Part shown: positions 7,875 to 15,571 of the stretch, one piece after another
Position numbering within the stretch: position 1 is the stretch's first letter
Layout: each line of letters opens with the position of its first letter
Assembly (NCBI GenBank): GCA_964490435.1
Contig: CAZBCF010000012.1
Location: forward strand, 1-34,844
Length of the DNA stretch: 34,844 nucleotides
Source of the DNA: IMCC26077 sp964490435
Lineage (GTDB): Bacteria; Actinomycetota; Actinomycetes; Nanopelagicales; Nanopelagicaceae
Direction of reading: 5' to 3'
The notes under the pieces: generated by a model
The model's database searches: none
What the model was told of the DNA's origin: nothing
What the model saw: the letters and a program-made list of their open reading frames with translations, nothing else
Translations under genes and position numbers: made by a program

Positions 7875-10340
7875 CTACCCCCGCAAGCGGGCCCCATAGG
7901 CCGCGGCGGCGGCCAGAGCGTTGTCCCGGAGGGTCCCCGCCTCTTCAGCGGTGAGGGTCCGATCTGGCGCTCTGAAGGTGAGCGTAAATGCATAGGAAAT
8001 CTCGTTATCAGCAAGTGGCTTGCCGGTATACCGATCGAAAAGTTCAATGCTTTCGAGCAACTCTCCCGCGCCCGAACGCAAAGCCGACATGATCGTGGCA
8101 ATTTCACAATCAGTAGGAACTACCAAAGCAACATCATGAATCGTGGGGACCATATTTGATAGCCCCTGAACTTTGACCGGTTCAACAAAAGGCAGCGCAC
8201 CGAGATTAATCATGAGCGCGCTTGCCCGTTCTGGAAGGCCGTAGTGTGCGATGACTCGGGGATGCAACTCGCCTACATGCGCATAACCAACGTCATTGAC
8301 ACGAAGTTCAGCGCATCGTCCAGGATGCCAAGGCGTGTAATCACTTCGATGCACCGTTGACGTGTTTCCCGTGATTTCGATGATTTCCTCGGCTAGCGCA
8401 ATGGCGTCCTGCCAGCCATACTTTCGCCCCTTGCCTAACCAACTATCTGATTGAGCATCGCCAACGAGCAGAATTCCTACACAGAGCATCTGATCTGGAA
8501 CGCTGGCATAGAGCGCCGCAATCTCTTGAGGAGAGGGACGGTGATCCGTTCCCAGTTGTGGCGGTGGCGGGATGCTCTCAGGTGCGCGAAAAACGCTGCC
8601 AATTTCGAAGAGCGCCATCGATTTCGCACCGCGTCCCATATTTCGCACTGCAGCGTCAATCAATCCCGGCACTAGATGAGGTCGCAACAGCGGTTCGTTC
8701 TCAGAGATTGGATTTGCAATGGTGTAACTGCGAGCGCGAGCCCCAGCAAATCCCATAATCTGAATAGTTTCAGGGCTGATGAAAGGATAATTCTGAACTT
8801 CAAGCAATCCACGATCAGCCAGATACTGCGCCACGCGCCGGCGCCGTCTTTGTAGCGGGGTGAGGCCACGGCTGAGCGGTGCAGGTGGGAGTTGTGAAGG
8901 AATCTTCGCATACCCCTCGATCCGAGCCACTTCTTCGGCAAGATCAGCTGGCATCGTCAAATCAGGTCGCCATGACGGGGGCGTGATTAACCAGGTGTCT
9001 TCTCCGTTTGACGCGTTGTTTACCTGGGCACCTATGCGCACAAGTGCGCTGCGCACACACTCCTCGGAATATTCACCGCCAATAAGTTCGGCTGGATAGT
9101 GGGCGCGCATCGAGATTGGCGCGATATTGGTTGGTGCTCCGTCGCTGGCGCCCCCGATGTAGCGCCCTCCGGCTAACGCAACCAACAACTCAACTGCCCG
9201 CGCAGAAGCCGCTGTAGGTAAGTGCGGATCGACACCGCGTTCGAATCGGCGCGAGGCCTCCGTAGAGAGTTTGTGTGCTCGCGCATTCTTTGCCACATCC
9301 ATGGGAAAGAAATGTGCCGCCTCGATAGTGATGGTACGAGTCGTCGAAGTGACTTCGGAATTCAAGCCGCCCATAGTTCCGGCAAGAGCAAGCGCGCCGT
9401 TGTCGTCTGCGATGAGAAGGTCGTGTTCATTGAGTGGATGTTCTTGTCCATCGAGAGTGGTCAGGCTTGAAATCTTTCCGGCGCGACCCACTCGTAACTT
9501 TCCAACAATTTTTGACCTATCAAAAGCATGGAGTGGTTGACCGTATTCGAGCATTATGTAATTGGTGATATCCACCGCGAGCGAGATCGAACGCATCCCC
9601 GCCATCTGGAGACGACGAGCCATCTGCAAGGGGGTCGGTTTGGCGACATCAACATCTGCAATCGTGCGAAGGACTATGAAATCTGCGCCAGTTTCAATCG
9701 TGGGCGTGGTCACATCTGCGGAGTGATTAAGAGGCAATTCTGGTGCTAATGAGATGGGATCTGTGAACGGTAATTCGAAACCGAGCGCCAATTCACGGGC
9801 GATCCCCCGAATCGACATCGCGTATCCACGATCAGGATTGACGGCAACATCAAGTATCACATCGTCAAGACGAAGGAGTTCGATTGCATCGCTACCTCGC
9901 CGGACTCCTTCGTGCGTTGGGTCGAGAACGATAATTCCAGCGTGATCCTCGCCCATGCCAAGTTCGCGAGCGCTGCAAATCATTCCATTGCTTGTCTTGC
10001 CGTAAGTCTCCCGAGCGGAGATAGCAAAGTTGCCAGGGAGCACCGAACCAGGAAGAGCCAACACGACAAAGTCTCCAACGGAGAAGTTCTGTGCGCCGCA
10101 AATAACGAAGCGTTCGTCGCTGGCCGCGACTTTCACATATCTAATAGCTTTCTTCTGTCCGGTGATCTCTTCGATATTCAGAACTTGAGCAACCTGAATC
10201 GGCCCACGTATCTCTTTCCGTAAATCCTGAATTCCTTCAACCTCGAACCCGAGGTCCACTAATTTTTCGACGATTTCGTTCGGATGCAGAGATTCGGGGA
10301 TGGGAACGAACTCTCGAACCCATGAGAGAGGTACTTTCAT
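7875..10340 (-). CDS. pheT: phenylalanyl-tRNA synthetase beta subunit
   Basis: Large subunit of the alpha2-beta2 enzyme that charges tRNA-Phe. Domain order is normal: N-terminal region, OB-fold tRNA-binding domain (about 40-150, including ICGAQNFSVGD), B3/B4 editing domain (about 210-400, with EASRRFERGVDP), B5 domain (about 405-480), the catalytic-like core, and a C-terminal ferredoxin-fold anticodon-binding domain (about 725-821, VVPTDCEIATIM to the end). Its 821 aa is full length. The ATG overlaps the pheS stop (ATGA). The stop lies only 47 bases before argC, so readthrough into the arg operon is possible. Confidence 0.95.
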   Translation of the reverse strand: MKVPLSWVREFVPIPESLHPNEIVEKLVDLGFEVEGIQDLRKEIRGPIQVAQVLNIEEITGQKKAIRYVKVAASDERFVICGAQNFSVGDFVVLALPGSVLPGNFAISARETYGKTSNGMICSARELGMGEDHAGIIVLDPTHEGVRRGSDAIELLRLDDVILDVAVNPDRGYAMSIRGIARELALGFELPFTDPISLAPELPLNHSADVTTPTIETGADFIVLRTIADVDVAKPTPLQMARRLQMAGMRSISLAVDITNYIMLEYGQPLHAFDRSKIVGKLRVGRAGKISSLTTLDGQEHPLNEHDLLIADDNGALALAGTMGGLNSEVTSTTRTITIEAAHFFPMDVAKNARAHKLSTEASRRFERGVDPHLPTAASARAVELLVALAGGRYIGGASDGAPTNIAPISMRAHYPAELIGGEYSEECVRSALVRIGAQVNNASNGEDTWLITPPSWRPDLTMPADLAEEVARIEGYAKIPSQLPPAPLSRGLTPLQRRRRRVAQYLADRGLLEVQNYPFISPETIQIMGFAGARARSYTIANPISENEPLLRPHLVPGLIDAAVRNMGRGAKSMALFEIGSVFRAPESIPPPPQLGTDHRPSPQEIAALYASVPDQMLCVGILLVGDAQSDSWLGKGRKYGWQDAIALAEEIIEITGNTSTVHRSDYTPWHPGRCAELRVNDVGYAHVGELHPRVIAHYGLPERASALMINLGALPFVEPVKVQGLSNMVPTIHDVALVVPTDCEIATIMSALRSGAGELLESIELFDRYTGKPLADNEISYAFTLTFRAPDRTLTAEEAGTLRDNALAAAAAYGARLRG

Positions 10341-11383
10341 CGCCCCACCCCGAATTGGGCCGTGAACCGAATATCTCCCTCGACGATTTCACGCATGTCG
10401 GTAATGCCATGCCGGAACATCAATGTTCGTTCAAGGCCCATACCGAATGCGAAACCAGTGAAGACTGACGTGTCTACGCCACACGCAATGAGGACTTTAG
10501 GGTTGACCATTCCACATCCACCCCATTCGACCCAGCCCTCACCTTTACAAGTTCGACAATCCGCCTCTTCGCCTCGGCAGACGAAACAACGAATATCAAC
10601 TTCGGCACTTGGTTCTGTGAAAGGGAAGAACGATGGGCGAAGCCTGGTGGTGATGTCTGACCCGAACATAGTCATCGCAAAATGATCAAGCGTTCCTTTC
10701 AGGTGTGCCATAGTGATGTTCTTATCTATGACCAAGCCTTCAACTTGATTGAACACGGGAGTGTGGGTCGCATCGAGGTCATCGGATCTGAAGGTACGAC
10801 CTGGACAGATGACATAGATGGGCGGTTCGCGATCGAGCATAGTGCGCACCTGTACCGGCGAAGTATGGGTACGTAAGACCAACTTTGAACTTAAAGGTTC
10901 GATGAAGAATGTATCTTGCATTGTCCGAGCAGGATGATCTGCTGGAATGTTGAGGGCGTCAAAATTCAACCATTCGGATTCAAGTTCTGGTCCTTCGGCA
11001 ACTTCATATCCAAGCCCGACGAAGAGATCACAAATGTCATCGCGCAAGATGGTCAAGGGATGAAGTCCGCCGCGCTGAGTCATGCGAGTTGGCAACGTGA
11101 CATCAACGCGCTCCTCGATGAGGATGCGGGCATCACGTTCGCTTATTAATTGTTCTTCTCGGCTCTGCGCCATTGCAGTGATGTCAGATTTCACGGCATT
11201 GATCTCTTGTCCACGAGCAGCGCGCTCAGCAGCTGCTATCTTTCCAAGTTCGCGGTTAGCCAGAGCAATCGGGGATTTATCACCCAGATGTGCAATCCGT
11301 GCGCTCTTAAATGCATCGAGCGAATCCGCCTGTTCGAAAGCGGCTTTAGCCGCAGCGACTAGCTCGCGCAGATTCTCGGACAC
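10337..11383 (-). CDS. pheS: phenylalanyl-tRNA synthetase alpha subunit
   Basis: Catalytic subunit: class II core after an N-terminal coiled coil (about 1-90). Visible motifs include LHPLTILRDDICDLF, FNQVEGLVIDK, RPSFFPFTEPSAEVDI (motif 2 region) and GFAFGMGLERTLMF (motif 3). A cysteine-rich loop, CFVCRGEEADCRTCKGEGW, is common in this family. Its 348 aa is normal. The GTG start has no ribosome site, but TAGAAT lies six bases upstream, so the mRNA probably begins at the start codon. That leaves no room for a leader-peptide attenuator or T-box, the usual pheST controls elsewhere. Confidence 0.95.
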   Translation of the reverse strand: MSENLRELVAAAKAAFEQADSLDAFKSARIAHLGDKSPIALANRELGKIAAAERAARGQEINAVKSDITAMAQSREEQLISERDARILIEERVDVTLPTRMTQRGGLHPLTILRDDICDLFVGLGYEVAEGPELESEWLNFDALNIPADHPARTMQDTFFIEPLSSKLVLRTHTSPVQVRTMLDREPPIYVICPGRTFRSDDLDATHTPVFNQVEGLVIDKNITMAHLKGTLDHFAMTMFGSDITTRLRPSFFPFTEPSAEVDIRCFVCRGEEADCRTCKGEGWVEWGGCGMVNPKVLIACGVDTSVFTGFAFGMGLERTLMFRHGITDMREIVEGDIRFTAQFGVGR

Positions 11384-11389
11384 TGCGTA

Positions 11390-11395
11390 ATTCTA
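11390..11395 (-). promoter_or_regulatory. pheS -10 element, leaderless
   Basis: TAGAAT on the minus strand, with six bases (TACGCA) between it and the pheS GTG. A start site seven bases after the hexamer falls on the G of GTG. No convincing -35 is visible. Confidence 0.55.
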
Positions 11396-11403
11396 GCGAA
11401 GGA

Positions 11404-12183
11404 TTATGAATTGGCGTGGAAGAGGGTGATGGCAACACTTGTTGCGAGGTTTAGGCTCTCAGCGCGCCCACGCATTGGAATAGATACTCTTGCATCTGCC
11501 AAATCAGCGATTTCTTTAGGTAACCCACGAGCCTCGTTGCCGAAGATCCATAGCGCGTCACGACCGGAAATCTCGGTAAGTTTCTTTTGGCCGGTTGCAT
11601 CGGTGGCATAGATCGCGCGGTGGTGAGCGCGAGCCGATTTCACCGCTGCGTGAATATCGACCTCGCGCACTAGCGGGATGTTCCATAAGGAACCTGCAGT
11701 GGCACGAACGACCTTGGGCGAGAATGGATCGGCGCTACCTGGCGATAGCAGAACACCCGCGCATCCAAGAGCATCGGCAGTTCTGATGATTGTTCCTAGA
11801 TTTCCTGGATCGTTTATTTCAAAACAATAAAGGAGTGGTTGGGAGTTATCTCGGAAGATCTCTTCAGCAGCTGTTCGCTCTCTCATAGAACAAATGGCGA
11901 GGACCCCCTGAGAGCTCTCAACAGCGGACATTGCCGCCATCACCTTCTCTGACACGAAGGTCGCATTCGTCATGGCTGCAACGGAGAGAAGCTCACCTCC
12001 ACTCTCGGTCACATAAAGCGTCTCGACCGGAAATCTTGTGGATGTGAGCGCCGCCATCACGGCCGCTGGACCTTCGGCGATGAACTGGTGAGCGTTCTTT
12101 CTTCCTTTAGATGCGTGAAGAGCCTTCACGCGAGCAACGTGGCTCGAATGAAGGCTCTTAATAACCTCGTTAGGAGAGGACAA
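11404..12183 (-). CDS. SpoU-family (TrmH-like) rRNA 2'-O-methyltransferase
   Basis: SAM-dependent ribose methyltransferase with the SPOUT trefoil-knot fold. The N-terminal substrate-binding domain starts in family style (SLHSSHVARVKAL, then FIAEGP at 34-39). The three SPOUT motifs are NDPGNLGTIIRTADALG (124-140), FGNEARGLP (214-222) and IPMRGRAESLNLATSVAI (235-252). It resembles TsnR/RlmB-type 23S rRNA enzymes; the exact target base cannot be told. The TTG start overlaps the end of rplT by 14 bases, with a weak GAAAG ahead. A strong hairpin covers codons about 9-22. Mycobacteria keep such a gene (tsnR) in the same place between rplT and pheS. Confidence 0.85.
   Translation of the reverse strand: MSSPNEVIKSLHSSHVARVKALHASKGRKNAHQFIAEGPAAVMAALTSTRFPVETLYVTESGGELLSVAAMTNATFVSEKVMAAMSAVESSQGVLAICSMRERTAAEEIFRDNSQPLLYCFEINDPGNLGTIIRTADALGCAGVLLSPGSADPFSPKVVRATAGSLWNIPLVREVDIHAAVKSARAHHRAIYATDATGQKKLTEISGRDALWIFGNEARGLPKEIADLADARVSIPMRGRAESLNLATSVAITLFHANS
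12118..12159 (-). repeat. large hairpin just after rplT
   Basis: Eleven-base perfect inverted arms (12118-12128 and 12149-12159, AAGAGCCTTCA with its complement). After a 2x2 internal loop there is a further five-base stem (12131-12135 with 12142-12146) closed by a six-base loop. On the minus-strand mRNA it begins 11 bases after the rplT stop and lies within the first codons of the methyltransferase gene. No U-run follows, so it is not a standard intrinsic terminator. Confidence 0.75.
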
Positions 12184-12532
12184 CGTTCTTTCGCGCTACT
12201 TCGACAAGTGCGGTGAAAGCTGCTGGATCGTTGATTGCCATGTCGGCAAGAACGCGACGATCTACATCGATTCCGGCAACTTTGAGACCTTGCATGAAAC
12301 GGTTGTACGTCATGTTGTTGGCTCGGGCTGCAGCATTGATGCGGGTGATCCAGAGTCGACGGAATTGGCCTTTCTTATCTTTGCGATCATTGAAGGCATA
12401 GACCATCGAATGGGTGACTTGCTCCTTTGCACGGGAGAAGAGTCGGGAGCGCTGCCCGGTGTAACCACTGGCACGCTCAAGTGTGGTTCGGCGTTTCTTT
12501 GCGGCATGGACGCCGCGCTTTACTCTTGCCAT
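12170..12532 (-). CDS. rplT: 50S ribosomal protein L20
   Basis: Primary 23S rRNA-binding protein of the large subunit. The protein starts MARVKRGVHAAKKRR and has the conserved ASGYTGQRSRLFSRAKEQV and RRLWITRINAAAR segments, with a basic N-terminal extension and a globular C-terminal domain. Its 120 aa is normal. AAGGGAG lies upstream of the ATG, 12 bases after rpmI. In other bacteria L20 represses this operon by binding its leader mRNA; whether it does here is untested. Confidence 0.97.
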   Translation of the reverse strand: MARVKRGVHAAKKRRTTLERASGYTGQRSRLFSRAKEQVTHSMVYAFNDRKDKKGQFRRLWITRINAAARANNMTYNRFMQGLKVAGIDVDRRVLADMAINDPAAFTALVEVARKNVVLS

Positions 12533-12544
12533 CTCTGATCTCCC

Positions 12545-12742
12545 TTACTTCAAACCTAATAGACGTTTTGCAGTGTTTGTCGTGGCCTCATTAGCAACGA
12601 CATCGCCTGAAAGTCGGCGGGTACGTCGAGAGGATTTGCCCTCGAGTAGATGGCGCTTGCCAGCTCGCTCACGCTTGACCTTGCCGCTTCCGGTTAATTT
12701 GAAGCGCTTCTTCGCGCCGCTGTGCGTCTTCATCTTTGGCAT
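12545..12742 (-). CDS. rpmI: 50S ribosomal protein L35
   Basis: Small basic large-subunit protein of 65 aa, starting MPKMKTHSGAKKRFKLTGSG, a textbook L35. A GGGAG-type ribosome site precedes the ATG. The 51-base gap from infC is short and shows no terminator. It belongs to the universal infC-rpmI-rplT order. Confidence 0.97.
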   Translation of the reverse strand: MPKMKTHSGAKKRFKLTGSGKVKRERAGKRHLLEGKSSRRTRRLSGDVVANEATTNTAKRLLGLK

Positions 12743-12793
12743 AACTTCTCTCCCTCGCTCAAACTGCTACTTCACGTTACTTCTGATAACTAT

Positions 12794-13318
12794 CTAGTTA
12801 GAGCCCTTGCGCTTTGTTGGCGCCAGGACCATGACCATATTTCGGCCATCGAGCTTTGGTGCGAACTCGACGGTAGCGATTGCAGCGACATCTTCAGAGA
12901 GTTTCTGCAGGACCCGAAAGCCTGTGTCAGGACGAGCTTGTTCCCTACCTCGGAACATCATCGTCACTTTCACTTTATCTCCGCCGAGAAGGAACCGTTC
13001 GATATGAGCTTTCTTCGTCTCATAATCATGGGTATCAATCTTGGGTCGCATCTTCATCTCTTTTACAACAACATGCGTCTGGTTCTTCCGAGCCAACCGC
13101 GCTTTTTGTGCGATTTCGTATTTGTACTTTCCGAAATCCATCACTTTGCAAACAGGAGGATTTGCATCGGGAGCGATTTCTACAAGGTCGAGGCCAACTT
13201 CCTCTGCCATGCGAATTGCTTGATCGATTGCAACTACCCCGATCTGCTCACCGTTTGGACCGATTAATCGGACCTCGGCGACGCGAATGAGATCGTTGAT
13301 GCGTGGTTCTGCGCTGAT
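12794..13318 (-). CDS. infC: translation initiation factor IF-3, probable AUC start
   Basis: IF-3 binds the 30S subunit, prevents premature 50S joining and rejects non-AUG initiation. N-terminal domain (about 1-75, EPRINDLIRVAEVRLIG), linker, and C-terminal domain with KEMKMRPKIDTHDYETK and VTMMFRGREQ. I place the start at the ATC codon 13316-13318 (174 aa). AGGAG (13324-13328) lies five bases upstream of it, and the protein would begin ISAEPRIND, where actinobacterial IF-3s begin. The in-frame ATG at 13333 lacks any ribosome site and falls inside a 10-bp duplication. E. coli infC starts with AUU and autoregulates through it; the same logic would apply here. A structured leader lies upstream. 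Confidence 0.93.
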   Translation of the reverse strand: MSAEPRINDLIRVAEVRLIGPNGEQIGVVAIDQAIRMAEEVGLDLVEIAPDANPPVCKVMDFGKYKYEIAQKARLARKNQTHVVVKEMKMRPKIDTHDYETKKAHIERFLLGGDKVKVTMMFRGREQARPDTGFRVLQKLSEDVAAIATVEFAPKLDGRNMVMVLAPTKRKGSN

Positions 13319-13323
13319 AACTT

Positions 13324-13328
13324 CTCCT
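13324..13328 (-). promoter_or_regulatory. ribosome binding site that decides the infC start
   Basis: AGGAG on the minus strand, followed by AAGTT and then ATC in the infC frame. It lies downstream of the ATG at 13333, so it can serve only the ATC, or a start further in. It is the only good ribosome site near the gene's beginning. Confidence 0.7.
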
Positions 13329-13381
13329 GTCATTCGGTGTCATTTGGTGTCGCTGTCGTTCGCTCGCTACTTTTCAACCGA

Positions 13382-13482
13382 CGCAAAGGAGAGACCGTCC
13401 CGAACTCCCCCAGCTGGGAAGTGGCGGTAAACCCCGTAGAGCCCTGGTCGGGCTAGAGGTGGGAGCCTGGCTCCTCTTTGCG
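13382..13482 (-). promoter_or_regulatory. candidate structured RNA leader of infC
   Basis: The minus-strand RNA can close a 101-nt domain with a seven-base stem CGCAAAG (13476-13482) / CUUUGCG (13382-13388). Inside lie GGAGC-CAG-GCUCC, AGCCC-GACCA-GGGCU and UUCCC-AGCU-GGGGGA hairpins, plus a weaker CGG-GGUUUA-CCG stem. The 229-base gap between fabI and infC has no credible gene and far more pairing than other gaps here. There is no U-run terminator after it, so control would act on translation or decay. The fold is drawn by eye; I do not recognise it as a named riboswitch. Confidence 0.5.
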
Positions 13483-13522
13483 CTGCCGCACACCTCATCG
13501 TGCAGATGTTAGGCAGGGGTAG

Positions 13523-13553
13523 AGGGTACCTCAGCGTCTCAATGCGACGCCAA
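13523..13553 (-). promoter_or_regulatory. candidate infC promoter
   Basis: TTGGCG (13548-13553), a 19-base spacer, then TACCCT (13523-13528) on the minus strand, just past the fabI stop. Transcription would start near 13516, giving a leader of about 200 nt that carries the structured domain. The spacer is at the long end of the usual range. Confidence 0.4.
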
Positions 13554-13562
13554 TCGCGGTCT

Positions 13563-14333
13563 TTATGCCCCTACTGCGTGGACTCCCCCATCGACATGGA
13601 TGATTTCGCCAGTAGTTTTCGGGAACCAGTCGGAGAGCAGGGCAACCGCCCCTTGGGCCGCCGGTACTGGATCTGAGATATCCCATGCCAGTGGTGCGCG
13701 GGCGTTCCAGACCGATTCGAACTCTGCGAAACCAGGGATGGACTTTGCCGCCATCGTCTTGAGAGGGCCAGCGGCAATCAAGTTGACCCGAATGTTCGCT
13801 TTGCCAAGGTCCCGCGCGAGATAGCGAGTCGTTGACTCGAGCGCAGCCTTAGCAACTCCCATCCAATCGTATTGTGGCCAGGCGACGGTCGCATCGAAAT
13901 CCATCCCGACCACACTTGCGCCTCCACTCATCAAATCCTTCGTTGCCATAGTGAGTGATGCAAGCGAGTAAGCAGAGACATGCAGTGCGACCGAGACATC
14001 GTCCCACGAGGTATTGAGGAAATTTCCACCTAAAGCGCTCTCTGGCGCGAAACCAATCGAATGGACGACACCATCGAGTCGTTCGTGGTGCTCTCTGATG
14101 ACTGTCGACAACCTCGACAGATGTTCTTGGTTGGTGACATCAAGTTCTATTACCGGAGCAGGTTTAGGAAGTCGCCCAGCAATTCGTTGGGTGATGCTCA
14201 TCGCACGACCGAACGATGAGAGCACCACCTCGCCATCTTGCTCTTGAATAAGGCGTGCAATATGGAAAGCAATTGATTGATCGGTGAGCACCCCAGTCAC
14301 CAAGAATCTCTTGCCCGCGACGATTCCAGCCAT
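13563..14333 (-). CDS. fabI: enoyl-ACP reductase (NADH), InhA-like
   Basis: Reduces trans-2-enoyl-ACP in the last step of each fatty acid elongation cycle. A short-chain dehydrogenase fold of the FabI/InhA branch. Nucleotide-binding N terminus with TGVLTDQSIAFHIA (Ser20 at the InhA Ser20 position), catalytic Tyr155 and Lys162 in QYDWMGVAKAALE, Phe146 in GMDFDA, and the C-terminal ALLSDWFPKTTGEIIHVDGG. Its 256 aa fits. It follows fabG by two bases, the mabA-inhA order of mycobacteria, and is expected to work on acyl carrier protein with it. Confidence 0.93.
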   Translation of the reverse strand: MAGIVAGKRFLVTGVLTDQSIAFHIARLIQEQDGEVVLSSFGRAMSITQRIAGRLPKPAPVIELDVTNQEHLSRLSTVIREHHERLDGVVHSIGFAPESALGGNFLNTSWDDVSVALHVSAYSLASLTMATKDLMSGGASVVGMDFDATVAWPQYDWMGVAKAALESTTRYLARDLGKANIRVNLIAAGPLKTMAAKSIPGFAEFESVWNARAPLAWDISDPVPAAQGAVALLSDWFPKTTGEIIHVDGGVHAVGA

Positions 14334-14335
14334 AA

Positions 14336-15067
14336 TCAGTGCCCCATTCCGAGGCCGCCATCGACGGGGATGATTGCCCCTGAGATATAGCTTGCCTCTG
14401 GCGATGCGAGAAAGAAAGCGACCTCTGCTATCTCAGCAGGAGAGGCAAATCGACCAAGTGGAATTGCTTCGGCAATCTCATTTCTGCGCTCTGCAGATAA
14501 AGCATGAGTCATGTCAGTTTCAACGAAACCTGGCGCAATAACATTCGCTGTGATGCTACGAGAACCCAATTCTCGAGCGAGCGAACGGGCAAGGCCAATC
14601 AACGCTGATTTGGTCGCTGCATAGTTACTTTGTCCGGCGCTTCCCAACAACCCGACTACCGAGCCGATGAAGATCATCCGACCACGCTTGAGTTTCAGCA
14701 TTCCTTTAGCGGCGCGCTTAGCAGTTTTGAAAGCACCCCCGAAGTTTGTTGCACTCACTTCATCGAAATCCTCATCGCTCATCCGCAAAATCAAGTTGTC
14801 GCGGGTGATGCCGGCATTGGCGATCAGAATCTCAACCGGCCCAAGGTGCTTTTCAATTTCTGCGAAAGCATCATCGAGGGTGGCCGTATTAGTGACATCG
14901 ATATTGATGGAGACAACCGGGTCGGTGAAATTCGGCGCAAGGTTGGTCCGATGTCCGATAACGACTCGATCGCCAGCCTGGGCAAAGCGCTCTGCTATTG
15001 CAGCACCAATGCCTCGATTGCCGCCAGTGACTAAAACCACTCGAGCGTCTCGAGAGTGTGCACCCAT
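14336..15067 (-). CDS. fabG: 3-oxoacyl-ACP reductase, MabA/FabG1-like
   Basis: NADPH-dependent reduction of 3-oxoacyl-ACP. SDR fold: TGGNRGIG cofactor motif near the N terminus, NAG (IANAGITRD), catalytic Ser-Tyr-Lys in IGSVVGLLGSAGQSNYAATK, and a C terminus (GAIIPVDGGLGMGH) almost identical in style to mycobacterial MabA. I chose the ATG at 15067 (243 aa), which leaves nine residues before the first strand and has TAGCGT seven bases upstream. A GTG at 15103 would add 12 acidic residues and has only a weak ribosome site. The next gene, fabI, follows after two bases. Confidence 0.93.
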   Translation of the reverse strand: MGAHSRDARVVLVTGGNRGIGAAIAERFAQAGDRVVIGHRTNLAPNFTDPVVSINIDVTNTATLDDAFAEIEKHLGPVEILIANAGITRDNLILRMSDEDFDEVSATNFGGAFKTAKRAAKGMLKLKRGRMIFIGSVVGLLGSAGQSNYAATKSALIGLARSLARELGSRSITANVIAPGFVETDMTHALSAERRNEIAEAIPLGRFASPAEIAEVAFFLASPEASYISGAIIPVDGGLGMGH

Positions 15068-15074
15068 GTCGCAC

Positions 15075-15080
15075 ACGCTA
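15075..15080 (-). promoter_or_regulatory. possible fabG -10 element
   Basis: TAGCGT on the minus strand, seven bases before the ATG at 15067, compatible with a leaderless transcript. It matters because it favours the shorter fabG start. No -35 is seen. The remaining divergent gap up to 15229 shows nothing else I can support. Confidence 0.3.
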
Positions 15081-15229
15081 TCCGCTTCATCCGCTACTGG
15101 CACGTAACCTGAAGGCGTAAGCCCAATCAGTTCCAGTCGGGCCCGGCTATCTCTAGTGAGAGCCCAATGCCCGAGAAACCAGATTGGCCTACTAGCCCTC
15201 TAAATAATGCGGGCTTGATCAGAAGTGTC

Positions 15230-15235
15230 TACCGT
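15230..15235 (+). promoter_or_regulatory. -10 element for the DUF3099-SURF1 pair, leaderless
   Basis: TACCGT with six bases to the ATG at 15242; no ribosome site exists before that ATG. A start site seven bases after the hexamer coincides with the A of ATG. Confidence 0.5.
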
Positions 15236-15241
15236 TAGGCC

Positions 15242-15571
15242 ATGGCAAAAAATGAGGGCGAAATCCATTCGATTACCGATGCACAGCCCTCATTGACTGT
15301 AGATCAACGTGCGCGACAAATCCGCTATTTCTATTCGATGATGTTCCGTACCGTCTGTTTCATTGCGACAATTTTCCTTCCCAGTCCATGGCGTTGGTTT
15401 ACCCTGGCTGGTGCGGTGGTCGTCCCTTACATCGCGGTCATCGTCGCGAATGCAGGTCGAGAGACAATCCTGCGCCCAGAATCACTCGGACGGCTGAAGA
15501 AAGAGAACACCGTGGAAACTCGGGCAATCGGGGGCTCTACCATTGGCCATGGCGACAAAGAGCAGAACTAG
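15242..15571 (+). CDS. DUF3099 family small membrane protein
   Basis: A 109-aa protein of unknown function. It has a short hydrophilic start containing ITDAQPSLTVDQRARQIRYF, which matches the opening pattern of DUF3099. Two membrane segments follow (about 34-50 and 53-71, the second ending in VVPYIAVIVANAG), then a basic, soluble C-terminal tail of about 38 residues. The family is essentially actinobacterial. The 3' end overlaps the SURF1 gene by 23 bases, so the two are probably cotranscribed. No catalytic motif is visible. Confidence 0.8.
   Translation: MAKNEGEIHSITDAQPSLTVDQRARQIRYFYSMMFRTVCFIATIFLPSPWRWFTLAGAVVVPYIAVIVANAGRETILRPESLGRLKKENTVETRAIGGSTIGHGDKEQN

Noticed and set aside
7570..8159. 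Possible antisense genes over argC and the pheT end
   Set aside because: They are shadows of the coding strands; the argC one only translates the 9-bp repeat into Cys-Ala-Leu runs.
11384..11403. T-box or phenylalanine leader peptide before pheS
   Set aside because: Only 20 bases separate pheS from the previous gene; there is no room for either.
12118..12159. Hairpin after rplT as an intrinsic terminator
   Set aside because: No U-run follows on either strand and it lies within the next coding sequence.
13329..13348. Short upstream frame from the ATG at 13343 as an infC leader peptide
   Set aside because: It is part of a 10-bp duplication, has no ribosome site, and overlaps infC out of frame without clear signs of coding.
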